From Bradyrhizobium sp. WBOS07 (lineage in GTDB: Bacteria; Pseudomonadota; Alphaproteobacteria; Rhizobiales; Xanthobacteraceae): a DNA stretch of 64,000 nt. The notes under the pieces were generated by a model. That model saw nothing but the letters and a program-made list of their open reading frames with translations. It was not told the origin of the DNA and ran no database searches. The position numbers and the translations under genes were made by a program. Shown in pieces: positions 35,386 through 45,019 of this stretch (its first letter is position 1; each line of letters begins with the position of its first letter). Location of the stretch: contig NZ_CP029008.1 of the NCBI RefSeq assembly GCF_024585165.1, forward strand, positions 1,922,001 to 1,986,000. Direction: 5' to 3'.

Positions 35386-35605
35386 TGGACGCCCCGTACT
35401 GCTCCCGCGCGCAGCAGGCGGGGAGAGGGGAAGACGGTCGATGCCGGATGCAAATCGGAAATCATGTAGCCAGCTTCTGACATTATCGGCTCAAAAGCCA
35501 GATCGCGAAGCGCCGCGCCTCGCTCAGCGCGGTCGCAGCGCATCGCCCCGAAATGACGAAACTGAGGAGATGGCGGACCGGCGCGCACGGTGTTATCACC
35601 CCCCA

Positions 35606-35800
35606 ATGGCATCTCTCCTGACGACTTTCATCCTGCCGGCGGCGGCCGGCGCCGTGGCCCTGGTGCTGCTGCTCGGCCTCATCAACATGATGCGCGGCGG
35701 CTCGCCCAACACCTCGCAGAAATTGATGCGCTGGCGCGTGCTGCTCCAGTTCGTGGCGATCATCATCGCGATGCTCGCGGTCTGGGCGATGGGGCGCTGA
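35606..35800 (+). CDS. Twin-transmembrane small protein (HIG1-like)
   Basis: A 64-residue protein with two hydrophobic helices flanking a polar turn (NMMRGGSPNTSQKLMRWRVL), the pattern of HIG_1_N twin-membrane proteins associated with respiratory complexes. It starts at the ATG 35606 and stops 1 bp before the adenosyltransferase gene, so they are probably co-transcribed, an arrangement I recall from related alphaproteobacteria. Confidence 0.8.
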   Translation: MASLLTTFILPAAAGAVALVLLLGLINMMRGGSPNTSQKLMRWRVLLQFVAIIIAMLAVWAMGR

Positions 35801-35801
35801 G

Positions 35802-36374
35802 ATGGTCGTATTGAACCGCATCTACACCAAGACCGGCGACGACGGCACGACCGCGCTCGGAACCGGCGAGCGGCGTCCGAAATACGATCTGCGCATCGAG
35901 GCCTATGGCACCGTCGACGAGACCAACGCCGCGATCGGCGTGGTCAGGCTCCATACGCAAGACCTGCCCGAGCTCGATGCGATGCTCGGCCGCATCCAGA
36001 ACGATCTGTTCGATCTCGGCGCCGATCTCGCGGTGCCCGAGCGCGAAGGCAAGGCCGAGCGCCTGCGGGTGGTGGCGAGCCAGGTCGAGCGGCTCGAGCG
36101 CGACATCGACGCGCTCAACGACAAGCTTGCCCCGCTCACCTCGTTCGTGCTTCCCGGCGGCACGCCAGCGGCGGCCCATCTCCATGTGGCGCGCACGATA
36201 TGCCGCAGGGCGGAACGGGTCATCGTGGAACTGGCGGCCCGGCCCGGCGAGCCGGTCAGCGCAGCTGGCATCCAATATATGAATCGCCTCTCGGACTTCC
36301 TGTTCGTGGGCAGCCGGACCGCCAACGGCAATGGCGCCGGTGACGTGCTTTGGGTTCCCGGCCAGAACCGTTGA
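35802..36374 (+). CDS. Cob(I)alamin adenosyltransferase (PduO type)
   Basis: A 190-residue protein with the ATP-binding start RIYTKTGDDGTTALGTGERR, the middle DETNAAIGVVR, and the C-terminal RRAERVIVEL and NRLSDFLFV motifs of the PduO-type ATR. It makes adenosylcobalamin from cob(I)alamin, for example for methylmalonyl-CoA mutase. It follows the twin-membrane gene directly. Confidence 0.94.
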   Translation: MVVLNRIYTKTGDDGTTALGTGERRPKYDLRIEAYGTVDETNAAIGVVRLHTQDLPELDAMLGRIQNDLFDLGADLAVPEREGKAERLRVVASQVERLERDIDALNDKLAPLTSFVLPGGTPAAAHLHVARTICRRAERVIVELAARPGEPVSAAGIQYMNRLSDFLFVGSRTANGNGAGDVLWVPGQNR

Positions 36375-36424
36375 CCATCGCGCCTTCCGCATTTCAGGAG
36401 GCCAAATTTAGGCCCGTTCGCGCG

Positions 36425-36453
36425 TTGACCGGGGCAGATCAGGCCTTTAGGTT
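36425..36453 (+). promoter_or_regulatory. Probable sigma-70 promoter of etfBA
   Basis: TTGACC (36425-36430), a 17-bp spacer, then TAGGTT (36448-36453), about 50 bp before the etfB start. The -35 is good and the -10 is weak. Confidence 0.4.
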
Positions 36454-36500
36454 CCGCGCCAGTTGATAACCCCCCTCCCAAATTGAGTGAAAGAGGATCG

Positions 36501-37250
36501 ATGAAGGTCTTAGTGCCGGTAAAGCGGGTGGTCGATTACAACGTCAAGGTCCGCGTCAAGGGCGATGGATCGGGCGTTGAACTCGCCAACGTCAAGATGT
36601 CGATGAACCCGTTCGACGAAATCGCGGTCGAGGAAGCGCTGCGCCTGAAGGAAGCCGGCAAGGCGACCGAAGTCGTGGTGGTCTCCATCGGGCCGGCGCA
36701 GGCGTCGGAGACGATCCGTACGGGTCTTGCCATGGGCGCCGATCGCGGCATCCTGGTGAAAGCGGAAGGCGCAGTCGAGCCGCTCGCGGTCGCCAAGATC
36801 CTGAAGAAAATCGCGGAAGAAGAGCAGCCGGGACTCATCATCCTCGGCAAGCAGGCGATCGACGACGATTCGAACCAGACTGGCCAGATGCTGGCTGCAC
36901 TGCTCGGCTGGTCGCAGGCGACGTTCGCCTCCAAGCTCGAGGTCGAAGGCTCAGGCTTCAAGGTGACCCGCGAAGTCGACGGCGGATTGCAGACCGTGCA
37001 GCTGAAGGGACCGGCGATCGTCACCACGGATCTCCGTCTCAACGAGCCGCGTTACGCCTCGCTGCCCAACATCATGAAGGCGAAGAAGAAGCCGATCGCG
37101 GAGAAGACCGTCGCCGATTACGGCGTCGACATTGCCGCGCGTCTCGAGGTTCTCAAGACGACTGAGCCTGCGGGCCGCAAGGCCGGCGTCAAGGTCAAGG
37201 ACGTCGCCGAGCTGGTGTCGAAACTCAAGAACGAAGCCGGGGTGCTCTGA
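36501..37250 (+). CDS. etfB: Electron transfer flavoprotein beta subunit
   Basis: A 249-residue protein starting [20 protein letters not shown], with the AMP-binding region and the ETF-beta recognition loop ending in [20 protein letters not shown]. The ATG at 36501 has AGAGGA upstream. It forms with EtfA a heterodimer that carries electrons from acyl-CoA dehydrogenases to ETF-quinone oxidoreductase. Its stop overlaps the etfA start (TGATG). Confidence 0.95.
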   Translation: MKVLVPVKRVVDYNVKVRVKGDGSGVELANVKMSMNPFDEIAVEEALRLKEAGKATEVVVVSIGPAQASETIRTGLAMGADRGILVKAEGAVEPLAVAKILKKIAEEEQPGLIILGKQAIDDDSNQTGQMLAALLGWSQATFASKLEVEGSGFKVTREVDGGLQTVQLKGPAIVTTDLRLNEPRYASLPNIMKAKKKPIAEKTVADYGVDIAARLEVLKTTEPAGRKAGVKVKDVAELVSKLKNEAGVL

Positions 37251-38194
37251 TGACGACGCTTCTGATTGCCGAACACGACAATGCGTCGCTCAAGGACGCC
37301 ACCAACAAGGCCCTGACAGCAGCTAGCGCGCTCGGCGCGGATGTCGAGGTTCTCGTCGCCGGCCAGAACGCCAAGGCCGCGGCCGATGCCGCTGCCAAGC
37401 TCGCCGGCGTGAAGAAGGTGCGGCTCGCCGACGGCGACCTCTATGCGCACGATCTTGCCGAGCCGCTGGCCGCGCTGATCGTCTCGCTGGCGTCCGGCTA
37501 TGACGCCATCGTCGCGCCCGCGACCTCGCGCTTCAAGAACGTGATGCCGCGCGTCGCCGCGCTGCTCGACGTCATGCAGGTCTCGGAGATCATCAAGGTG
37601 GTCGCGCCTGATACGTTCGAGCGCCCGATCTATGCCGGCAACGCCATCCAGACGGTGAAGTCGAAGGACGCCAAGAAGGTCATCACGGTGCGGACCTCGA
37701 CCTTCGCCGCTGCGGGCGAGGGCGGCAGCGCACCGGTGGAGGCCGTTCAGGCTGCGGCCGATCCGGGCCTGTCGACCTTCGTCGGCGAGGAGGTCGCCAA
37801 GAGCGATCGGCCCGAGCTGACCTCGGCCAAGATCATCGTCTCCGGTGGCCGTGCCATGCAGAGCCGCGAGAATTTCGCCAAGTACATCGAGCCGCTCGCT
37901 GACAAGCTCGGGGCCGGTGTCGGTGCTTCTCGCGCGGCGGTGGACGCCGGCTATGCGCCGAACGACTGGCAGGTCGGCCAGACCGGCAAGGTCGTGGCGC
38001 CCGAGCTCTATGTCGCCGTCGGCATTTCCGGCGCCATCCAGCATCTGGCCGGCATGAAGGACTCCAAGGTGATCGTCGCGATCAACAAGGATGAGGACGC
38101 GCCGATCTTCCAGGTTGCCGATTACGGCCTGGTCGCCGACCTCTACCAGGCGGTTCCGGAGCTGACGGCCGAACTCGGCAAGCTCGGCAAGTAA
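37250..38194 (+). CDS. etfA: Electron transfer flavoprotein alpha subunit
   Basis: A 314-residue protein with the FAD-binding C-terminal signature [20 protein letters not shown] and [12 protein letters not shown]. It overlaps etfB by 1 bp and is followed by a strong terminator, so etfBA form a two-gene operon. Confidence 0.96.
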   Translation: MTTLLIAEHDNASLKDATNKALTAASALGADVEVLVAGQNAKAAADAAAKLAGVKKVRLADGDLYAHDLAEPLAALIVSLASGYDAIVAPATSRFKNVMPRVAALLDVMQVSEIIKVVAPDTFERPIYAGNAIQTVKSKDAKKVITVRTSTFAAAGEGGSAPVEAVQAAADPGLSTFVGEEVAKSDRPELTSAKIIVSGGRAMQSRENFAKYIEPLADKLGAGVGASRAAVDAGYAPNDWQVGQTGKVVAPELYVAVGISGAIQHLAGMKDSKVIVAINKDEDAPIFQVADYGLVADLYQAVPELTAELGKLGK

Positions 38195-38205
38195 AAGACG
38201 TCGAA

Positions 38206-38247
38206 AACACCGGCCGGAGGTATAAACTCCGGCCGGTGTTGCTTTTT
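38206..38247 (+). terminator. Rho-independent terminator of etfBA
   Basis: AACACCGGCCGGAG (38206-38219) pairs perfectly over 14 bp with CTCCGGCCGGTGTT (38227-38240) around a 7-nt loop, then GCTTTTTT. Confidence 0.93.
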
Positions 38248-38386
38248 TGAGCCGTTTTCTTGGCGTGGGGCACGCCTTCGGCGCGATCCAATCTAGGTTT
38301 CGAGCCAAGGTTCTGATTAAATCGGACCTCCCGGCTCAAGGGGCAGTGGCAAGGGCGCGCGTCGCGCGGTTCCGGTGGATGACAAT

Positions 38387-39268
38387 ATGGCGGCAGTGAT
38401 CAAGAAGGTCGGCGTGATCGGCGCGGGTCAGATGGGCAACGGCATCGCGCATGTCGCGGCGCTCGCCGGCTTCGACGTGGTGCTCAACGACATCTCGGCC
38501 GACCGCCTCAAGTCGGGCATGGCCACCATCAACGGCAATCTGGCGCGCCAGGTCTCCAAGAAGGCGGTTTCCGAGGACGACAAGGCCAAGGCGATGGCGC
38601 GCATCACGCCGGCCGAAAAGCTCGACGACCTCGCCGATTGCGACCTCGTGATCGAGACCGCGGTGGAGAAGGAAGAGGTCAAGCGCAAGATCTTCCACGA
38701 GCTCTGCGCGGTGCTGAAGCCGGAGGCGATCGTCGCCTCCGACACGTCCTCGATCTCGATCACGCGGCTTGCCGCCGCCACCGACCGGCCCGAGCGCTTC
38801 ATCGGCATTCACTTCATGAATCCGGTTCCGCTGATGGAGCTGGTGGAGCTGATCCGCGGCATCGCCACCGACGATGCGACCTTCGAGGCCTCCAAGGAAT
38901 TCGTCGCCAAGCTCGGCAAGCAGGTCGCGGTCTCCGAGGATTTTCCGGCCTTCATCGTCAACCGCATCCTGCTGCCGATGATCAACGAGGCGATCTACAC
39001 GCTTTATGAAGGCGTCGGCAATGTCGAGGCGATCGATGCTGCGATGAAGCTCGGGGCACACCATCCGATGGGCCCGCTCGAGCTGGCCGATTTCATCGGG
39101 CTCGATACCTGTCTCTCCATCATGCAGGTGCTGCACGAGGGCCTCGCAGACTCCAAATACCGCCCGTGCCCGCTGCTGGTGAAATACGTCGAGGCCGGCT
39201 GGCTCGGCCGCAAGACCCAGCGCGGCTTCTACGATTACCGCGGCGCCAAGCCGGTTCCGACGCGATAG
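38387..39268 (+). CDS. 3-hydroxybutyryl-CoA dehydrogenase (HBDH)
   Basis: A 293-residue enzyme with the NAD site VGVIGAGQMGNGIAHVAALA, the catalytic serine/histidine region (TSSISITRLAAAT; FIGIHFMNPVPLMELVE) and the C-terminal dehydrogenase domain (FVNRILLPMINEA-like, here FIVNRILLPMINEA). It interconverts 3-hydroxyacyl-CoA and acetoacetyl-CoA. The start at 38387 has GGTGGA upstream, better than the in-frame GTG at 38375. It lies downstream of etfBA but behind a terminator. Confidence 0.93.
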   Translation: MAAVIKKVGVIGAGQMGNGIAHVAALAGFDVVLNDISADRLKSGMATINGNLARQVSKKAVSEDDKAKAMARITPAEKLDDLADCDLVIETAVEKEEVKRKIFHELCAVLKPEAIVASDTSSISITRLAAATDRPERFIGIHFMNPVPLMELVELIRGIATDDATFEASKEFVAKLGKQVAVSEDFPAFIVNRILLPMINEAIYTLYEGVGNVEAIDAAMKLGAHHPMGPLELADFIGLDTCLSIMQVLHEGLADSKYRPCPLLVKYVEAGWLGRKTQRGFYDYRGAKPVPTR

Positions 39269-39277
39269 AGGCGGTCT

Positions 39278-39370
39278 CGTAGGGTGGGCAAAGGCGCACT
39301 TGCGCCGTGCCCACAGCCTCATCATGGCTGGAAGAATGGCGTGGGCACGCTTCGCTTTGCCCACCCTGTA
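39278..39370. repeat. REP-type palindromic element, family A, copy 2
   Basis: It starts CGTAGGGTGGGCAAAGGCGC and ends GCTTTGCCCACCCTGTA, like the copy at 2017-2118 but with a diverged centre. It again lies just after a gene end in a convergent gap. Confidence 0.85.
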
Positions 39371-39490
39371 CCCTTCTGGCGTTCGGAGGCCAGTCAGTTG
39401 GTGTAGGCTGGTCGGCCGGGCCGATCCGCCGGGAGCCGCCTTGCCCACCTGTGCCTTGAGCACCGACGTAGGACCCGCGCCCCAGCCGCT

Positions 39491-39539
39491 GTCCAGGATG
39501 CCATCGGCACCGGCGTAGCCGGCGCGAAGCGTCCTGGAC
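39491..39539. repeat. Hairpin in convergent gap
   Basis: GTCCAGGA (39491-39498) pairs with TCCTGGAC (39532-39539), with a smaller inner stem CCGGCGTAGCCGG. No T-run follows. Confidence 0.55.
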
Positions 39540-39635
39540 TGCGGTGAGCACCGCGCTACCCTGGTTCACCAAGGCACGAAAGCTCTTGACCAAGGCTAGG
39601 AGGTCCTACGACTCCCTGCGGCAATTGATGGAGAT

Positions 39636-40703
39636 CTACGCCACGCGGCCGTGCGACTCGACCGCGTATTCCGGATCCGCCTCGCAGATCACGCGGTTGC
39701 GGCCGTTGCGCTTGGCGGCGTAGAGGCAGGCATCGGCGCGCTCGATCAGGGCGTCGGTGTCGTCGTTCGGCTTGAGCATGGAGACGCCGACCGAGATGGT
39801 GACGCGGCCGAGGATCTCGCCGGTGGACTTCTTCTTCAATTCCTTCGCCATCACCGCGCGGCGGATGTGGTCGGCCACCGTGAGGGCCTGCCGCAGCGCC
39901 GTGTTGGGCAGCACGACCGCGAACTCCTCGCCGCCATAGCGCGCGGTGATGTCCTGGCCCTTGATGGTCTGCTTCAGTGACAGGCCGACGAGCCGCAGCA
40001 CCTGGTCGCCGGTGAGATGTCCGTAGGAATCGTTGAACGACTTGAAGTGGTCGATGTCGAACAGCAGCAGCGACAGCGGCTCGCCCGAGGCCAGCGCGCT
40101 CTGCACGGCCATGTCGATCATGCGGTCGAAATATTTGCGGTTGCCAAGCCCGGTGAGAGGATCGGTCAGGCTCTCGGCGCGGATCGCCTCCAGACTCTGC
40201 TGGAGATTGCTGATCTCGTTCTTCGACAGCGCCAGGCGGTCTTCCAGCGCCTTGTTGGTCTCGCGCATCTCGCTGGTCGAGCGCAGCAGCGTTTCGACGA
40301 TCGTCTTGATCTGGTCGCGGTTCTCGGCCGACGACAGCTTCGCAGCCGCGCCGGACAGGGTGGTATCGTAGGAGCCGGTCATGCCGAGGGCGTCGCTCAA
40401 GACCTTCATCACGTCGTCGATCTCGCCGATGACGCGCGCGCCGACCTTGTCGATGCGGTCGGTGGTCTTGATGTGGGAAAGATAGGTCTCGTAGATCTGC
40501 TCGAGGTCGGCCTCGGTCAGCTTGCCGCTGCGCGCCAGCGTCTCGTTGACGATCTTGTTGAGCGGAGCGTTGTAGCCGGTCGCGTAAACGTACCAGATCT
40601 CGTAATTGCGGGGAATCGCCGTCTGCCGAAGCGATCGGATCTGACCGAGCGCAACTTCGGCGAACGCCATCGTGCGTTCGTGTTCGTCGAGCACCTTGAC
40701 CAC
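39636..40703 (-). CDS. GGDEF diguanylate cyclase
   Basis: A 355-residue protein. The N-terminal 175 residues are helical and predicted soluble (YEIWYVYATGYNAPLNKIVN). A coiled segment ends near LQQSLEAIRAESLTDPLTGL, and the GGDEF domain follows with RYGGEEFAVVLP as active site. No RxxD inhibitory site directly precedes the motif. It makes cyclic di-GMP. The start is taken as GTG at 40703; an ATG at 40670 is an alternative. Confidence 0.9.
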   Translation of the reverse strand: MVKVLDEHERTMAFAEVALGQIRSLRQTAIPRNYEIWYVYATGYNAPLNKIVNETLARSGKLTEADLEQIYETYLSHIKTTDRIDKVGARVIGEIDDVMKVLSDALGMTGSYDTTLSGAAAKLSSAENRDQIKTIVETLLRSTSEMRETNKALEDRLALSKNEISNLQQSLEAIRAESLTDPLTGLGNRKYFDRMIDMAVQSALASGEPLSLLLFDIDHFKSFNDSYGHLTGDQVLRLVGLSLKQTIKGQDITARYGGEEFAVVLPNTALRQALTVADHIRRAVMAKELKKKSTGEILGRVTISVGVSMLKPNDDTDALIERADACLYAAKRNGRNRVICEADPEYAVESHGRVA

Positions 40704-40870
40704 AGAACATACCCCACAGCGGTCGGAGCGCCGGCGACCGCAGCAATGCTTAAATTATGTTCGTAGGCTAACGGACGATCGTGAACGCCCCGTAAATATA
40801 CGTTCACGAAGCATCTAAAAACGTGTGCTTCCCGTTTCCGCAACTGAAACCTGGAGCGCGCGTCCGCGCT

Positions 40871-42403
40871 TCAGGCGCCGGCGGGAGACGAACGCACGGG
40901 CCGGAGCAAGAACGCCGGCAGGTGCGAATGATCGCCGGGCTCGGTATCGGCCTCGCGCTGGCGGCGCGGTTCGGGACGGCCGATCGACGGCACATGCGCA
41001 TTGTTGGCCTGCTGGCGCGCGCCGCGACGCGGCTCGCCGGCGGGCTTCTCGTCGGCCCGATGCCTTGCTTCGGCGGGCTGCCTCGTCTCGGACGAATGCC
41101 TCGCTTCAGAATGCCTTGCTTCAGAGGAATGCCTTGCCTCGCCACGCGCCTCGCGCGGCTCGTGGCTGCGCTCACGGTCGCGGCCGCGCTGCGGCTTGCC
41201 GCGTCCGCCGCGTGAACGTTCGCGGCCACGCGCCTCGCGCGGACGTTCGGACCCGTCGGAGGATTCAGCCTGGATTTCGTAATCGCCTTCGGCGCGCGGA
41301 ATGCTCTGGCCGATCAGTTTCTCGATGGCCACCATCGACTTCTGGTCGAGCGGCGTCACGATCGAGATCGCGGTGCCGGTGCGGCCGGCGCGGCCGGTGC
41401 GGCCGATGCGGTGGACGTAATCGTCGGCGTGATGGGGGACGTCGAAATTGAAGACGTGGCTGACCTCGGGAATGTCGAGGCCGCGGGCGGCGACGTCGGA
41501 GGCGACCAGCAGGGGCAGCTCACCCTTGCGGAATTGCTCGAGTGCGGCCGTGCGGGCCGACTGATCCATGTCGCCGTGCAGCGCGCCGACGCTGAAACCG
41601 TGCTTCTGCAGCGATTTGTGAACAACCGCGACCTCGCGCTTGCGATTGCAGAAGATGATCGCGTTCTTGAGGTCCTTGGCCTCGCGCAGCAGGCGGCGCA
41701 GCAGCTCGCGCTTCTCGTGCGCCTCGCGGCCGGCAGGCACCTGGACCTGCGTGACGGTGACGGCGGTGGTGGCGGGCTTGGAGACCTCGACCTTCTGCGG
41801 ATTGTGCAGGAAGGTTTCGGTGATGCGCCGGATCTCCGGCGGCATGGTCGCGGTGAAGAAAAGCGTTTGCCGTGTGAACGGGACGAGCTTGCAGACGCGC
41901 TCGATGTCGGGGATGAAGCCCATGTCCAGCATGCGGTCGGCTTCGTCGATGACGAGCAGCTCGACGCCGGTGAGCAGGAGACCGCCGCGCTCGGTGTGGT
42001 CGAGCAGGCGGCCGGGGGTTGCGATCAGCACGTCGACGCCGCGCGTCAGCTTGGCATCCTGGTCGCCGAAGGAGACGCCGCCGATCAGCAGGGCCACGTT
42101 CAGTTTCTGCCCGGCGCCGTAGCGGTCGAAGTTCTCCTTGACCTGGGCCGCGAGCTCGCGGGTCGGCTCGAGGATCAGGGTGCGGGGCATCCGTGCCCGG
42201 GCGCGCCCTTTTTCGAGGATGGTGAGCATCGGCAGCACGAAGGCCGCGGTCTTGCCGGTGCCGGTCTGGGCGATGCCGAGCACGTCCTTGCGTGCGAGGA
42301 CGTGGGGGATCGCCTGTTCCTGGATGGGGGTCGGGGTGGTGTAACCGGTGGCCGCCACTGCGGCGAGGACTTTTTCGGACAGTCCGAGATTTGAAAAGGA
42401 CAT
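40871..42403 (-). CDS. rhlE: DEAD-box RNA helicase, RhlE-like
   Basis: A 510-residue helicase. The Q motif is near GYTTPTPIQEQAIP (20-33), Walker A AQTGTGKT (45-52), DEAD about 152-155, SAT as FFTATMPP, and HRIGRTGRAGR in the second RecA domain. The tail from about residue 385 is Arg/Glu/His rich with a repeated EARHSSEARHSEARHSSET stretch, probably unstructured and RNA-binding. It acts in ribosome assembly or RNA decay. The gene is divergent from the caspase-like gene. Confidence 0.92.
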   Translation of the reverse strand: MSFSNLGLSEKVLAAVAATGYTTPTPIQEQAIPHVLARKDVLGIAQTGTGKTAAFVLPMLTILEKGRARARMPRTLILEPTRELAAQVKENFDRYGAGQKLNVALLIGGVSFGDQDAKLTRGVDVLIATPGRLLDHTERGGLLLTGVELLVIDEADRMLDMGFIPDIERVCKLVPFTRQTLFFTATMPPEIRRITETFLHNPQKVEVSKPATTAVTVTQVQVPAGREAHEKRELLRRLLREAKDLKNAIIFCNRKREVAVVHKSLQKHGFSVGALHGDMDQSARTAALEQFRKGELPLLVASDVAARGLDIPEVSHVFNFDVPHHADDYVHRIGRTGRAGRTGTAISIVTPLDQKSMVAIEKLIGQSIPRAEGDYEIQAESSDGSERPREARGRERSRGGRGKPQRGRDRERSHEPREARGEARHSSEARHSEARHSSETRQPAEARHRADEKPAGEPRRGARQQANNAHVPSIGRPEPRRQREADTEPGDHSHLPAFLLRPVRSSPAGA

Positions 42404-42865
42404 TGAGCCTCTGGTCGAAACCGCCGTTCGGAATCGAGGGTGATAAGGCTGTCGCGTTCCACCCCGAAACGGCGCGCTCTCAAAGAAGCTGGGGGTGCTG
42501 ACTCACGCGAACGAAGCGCAACGCTCAGGAATCGCTCTTCGATCTGAGCCGCGTTGCCACGGAACATAGGCGGGAATCGGCCAAAGTCAATGGAGCAGGC
42601 GCGGGAAGGCCCTAAAAAACCTGAGGTTTTTGCCCAAATCTCGGGCGCGGCTAGGGTTTTTCGGCCGACGCATTGACCGAGCGGGCCCCCGGCGCGGCGG
42701 CTAACGCCGATCCGTGCCCCCAGCGCCCGGAAGTCGCCGGGAGCCATGTCGTGGGCCCTTGAACCGTCGTTACGCCTGTGCCGACTATCCCTCAGCGGCA
42801 GGGGGTCCAATGAACTGCCGTTCGAAGGAAGCGGCCTCTCCGCCGTTCTGCAACGGGAAATTGCG
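42404..42865. other. Divergent intergenic region, about 460 bp
   Basis: Upstream regions of rhlE and of the caspase-like gene. It has a small hairpin AAAAACC-TGA-GGTTTTT (42615-42631) and no supported ORF. The long 5' region before rhlE could hold a cold-responsive leader, but no conserved element is recognised. Confidence 0.5.
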
Positions 42866-44380
42866 ATGATGCGTCGGCTTTTCAGAATTCTGGCGACCCT
42901 TGGCCTCGCGGCGGGCCTGAGCGGCTTTGCGCTTCCGGCTTTTGCCGAGAAGCGCGTTGCGCTGGTCGTCGGCAACAACGATTACAGGAACGTGCCGAAG
43001 CTGCTCAAGGCGGTCAACGACGCCCGCACCATGGGCGACACGCTGAAGCAGCTCGGCTTCTCGGTGATGGTGGCGGAGAACCAGAGCCGGCAGCAATTCT
43101 CCGAGACGCTGCTCGCCTTCGACAAGGCGATCGAGCCCGGTGATACCGCGTTCTTCTTCTACGCCGGCCACGGCTTCGAGATCGCGGGCCAGAACTACCT
43201 GCTGCCGACCGACGTGCCGGCGGCGACGGAAGGCCAGGAAGAGCTGGTGCGGGACTCCGCGATCCTTGCCGATCGCATCGTCGAGCGCCTGCAGAACAAG
43301 AAGGCGCGGACCTCGATCCTGGTGTTCGACGCCTGCCGCAACAACCCGTTCGAGCGCAAGGGCACCCGCGCGGTTGCCGGCGCCGGCGGGCTCGCGCCGA
43401 TGACGCAATTGCCCGAGGGCGTGTTCTCGGTGTTCTCGGCCGGTCCCCGCCAGACCGCGCTCGATCGCCTGTCCAACGACGACACCAATCCCAATTCGGT
43501 GTTCACGCGCACCTTCGCCAAGGAGCTGCTCAAGCCCGGCGAGAACCTCGTGCAGGTGGCGCAGCGCACCCGCCGCGCGGTCAGCGAGCTGGCCGATACC
43601 GTGAAGCACAGGCAGGTGCCGGTTTATTTCGACCAGATGGTGGACGACGTCTTCCTCAGCGGTCTCGCCAAGGATGCCGTCGCGCGTTCCGACGATCCGG
43701 CGCCGCAGAAGCTCGCTGCGCTGCCGCCGGTGTCGGTGCCGCAGCTGCCGAAGGAGGAGACTCTCAACGCGCCGATCGCGAGCTTCTCGCGGCACAATGG
43801 CGGCTGGAGCGTGGTGTTCTCGTTCGCCGACCCGACGCTCGGCATTTCCTGGCGCATGGCCGGCAAGGGCGATTTCCGCGAGACCGGATTCATCGACACG
43901 CTCGATCCGCGCACCCGCAAGCGGATGCCGAATCCCTCGATCGAATTGCCTGGGGATGCGCAGGCCGGCACCATCGAGGTCCGCTATGTCGACCAGTCCG
44001 GCGACATGCAGGGGCCGTTTCCGATCCGGTTCGATCCCGAGGCCGCCCTGATCCGCGACCAGCGCAAGATCCTCGACATGACGTCGACGAGCTGGCTCTC
44101 GTTCCGCGATTTCAACGGGCTGCTCGTCTACTACACGCACCTCGTGTCCTACCGTTGCGCCATCCGCGAGGTGCGCATCGGCATCGACACCGCCGTGCCT
44201 AACCAGGTGCTGAAGATGCCGCCCTGCGACATGCGCGATCCCAGCGCTATCACCGCCGGCATGCCGCTCTACATGAAGCTCGCCCCGAGCACGCAGTCCG
44301 TCTCCGTTGAGCTGACCTATCGCGACGGCAGCGTGTCCGAGATCAAGAGTTTTCGCAGCGCGAACCGCAGCAACAACTGA
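42866..44380 (+). CDS. Secreted caspase-family (peptidase C14) protein
   Basis: A 504-residue protein with a signal peptide (about residues 1-28, LPAFAEKR). The caspase p20-like domain (29-260) has H102 in YAGHGFE and C157 in VFDACRNNPF, the His/Cys dyad of orthocaspases/metacaspases. The C-terminal half (about 310-504) is a separate beta-rich domain without recognised family (for example SFSRHNGGWSVVFSFADP). It is probably periplasmic. The start ATG at 42866 is chosen; the frame is open to 42746 without signal character. Confidence 0.88.
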   Translation: MMRRLFRILATLGLAAGLSGFALPAFAEKRVALVVGNNDYRNVPKLLKAVNDARTMGDTLKQLGFSVMVAENQSRQQFSETLLAFDKAIEPGDTAFFFYAGHGFEIAGQNYLLPTDVPAATEGQEELVRDSAILADRIVERLQNKKARTSILVFDACRNNPFERKGTRAVAGAGGLAPMTQLPEGVFSVFSAGPRQTALDRLSNDDTNPNSVFTRTFAKELLKPGENLVQVAQRTRRAVSELADTVKHRQVPVYFDQMVDDVFLSGLAKDAVARSDDPAPQKLAALPPVSVPQLPKEETLNAPIASFSRHNGGWSVVFSFADPTLGISWRMAGKGDFRETGFIDTLDPRTRKRMPNPSIELPGDAQAGTIEVRYVDQSGDMQGPFPIRFDPEAALIRDQRKILDMTSTSWLSFRDFNGLLVYYTHLVSYRCAIREVRIGIDTAVPNQVLKMPPCDMRDPSAITAGMPLYMKLAPSTQSVSVELTYRDGSVSEIKSFRSANRSNN

Positions 44381-44469
44381 GGGCGATTGTCGGCGGATAG
44401 GTTGTGATGCTCGGAAGTGGAACAACTTCCGGGCGACCTGGATTGTCCCGCAAACCAGGGAGACGATCC

Positions 44470-44919
44470 ATGATCCGCAAGTCCATCCTCGTGACCATTG
44501 CTTGTGCGGCACTTTCGACCGCGGCCTTCGCTCAAGGAGGTGGCGGCGGCGGAGGAGGAGGGGGAGCAGGCGGAGCAGGCGGCGGTGCGGGTGGCGGTGC
44601 CAGTGCCGGTGCTGCTGCGGGAACGGGAACTGGCGGGGCCGGGTCCGCGGCGAGCTCGGGCGCCGGAATGGGCACATCCTCCAGCAGCGCCAATTCGGGG
44701 CCGTCGGCGCCTTCCGGCATGGGAACGCAGGGCACCACGACCGGGGCGAACGTCAACACCAACAGGAGCCAGAACAATCCGAACGTGCAGCCGCCGACCG
44801 CAAACGGCACCTCGCCATCGGCCGCGCAAGCCGAACGGAACGCGGGTGTCGGTCATGCGCCGAACGGCTTGCCGATCGGCAGCCCGGGCACCGGGACCAG
44901 CAACGAAGATCAGAAATAG
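44470..44919 (+). CDS. Glycine/alanine/serine-rich secreted protein
   Basis: A 149-residue protein with a signal peptide (MIRKSILVTIACAALSTAAF, cleavage after AQ) followed by a ten-glycine run and a low-complexity Gly/Ala/Ser/Thr region (about 24-110) and an Asn/Pro-rich tail. Function unknown; composition suggests an exported flexible protein. It follows the caspase-like gene by 89 bp and ends at a hairpin terminator. Confidence 0.65.
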   Translation: MIRKSILVTIACAALSTAAFAQGGGGGGGGGGAGGAGGGAGGGASAGAAAGTGTGGAGSAASSGAGMGTSSSSANSGPSAPSGMGTQGTTTGANVNTNRSQNNPNVQPPTANGTSPSAAQAERNAGVGHAPNGLPIGSPGTGTSNEDQK

Positions 44920-44936
44920 GCTGGCTGCTGTTCAGG

Positions 44937-44966
44937 ATAGGCCTGCGTGGTGCGGGCCTATTTGTT
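44937..44966 (+). terminator. Probable terminator of the glycine-rich gene
   Basis: ATAGGCCTGC (44937-44946) pairs with GCGGGCCTAT (44952-44961) around GTGGT, followed by TTGTT. Confidence 0.55.
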
Positions 44967-45019
44967 GCCTAGCAAGTGGCGCCCGGCGGCCCTGACGCGA
45001 ACGGCTGCCGCAGCCAGAG

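Larger units (their letters stand above)
39269..39635. other. Intergenic region, about 370 bp, of repeats
   Basis: No supported gene. It holds the REP element at 39278-39370 and a hairpin at 39491-39539. The rest looks like degraded repeat sequence in the convergent gap. Confidence 0.6.

Noticed and set aside
39556..39660. Plus-strand short ORF in the gap before the GGDEF gene
   Set aside because: It reads plausibly (TKARKLLTKARRS) but has no ribosome site, runs into the GGDEF gene antisense, and shows no family.
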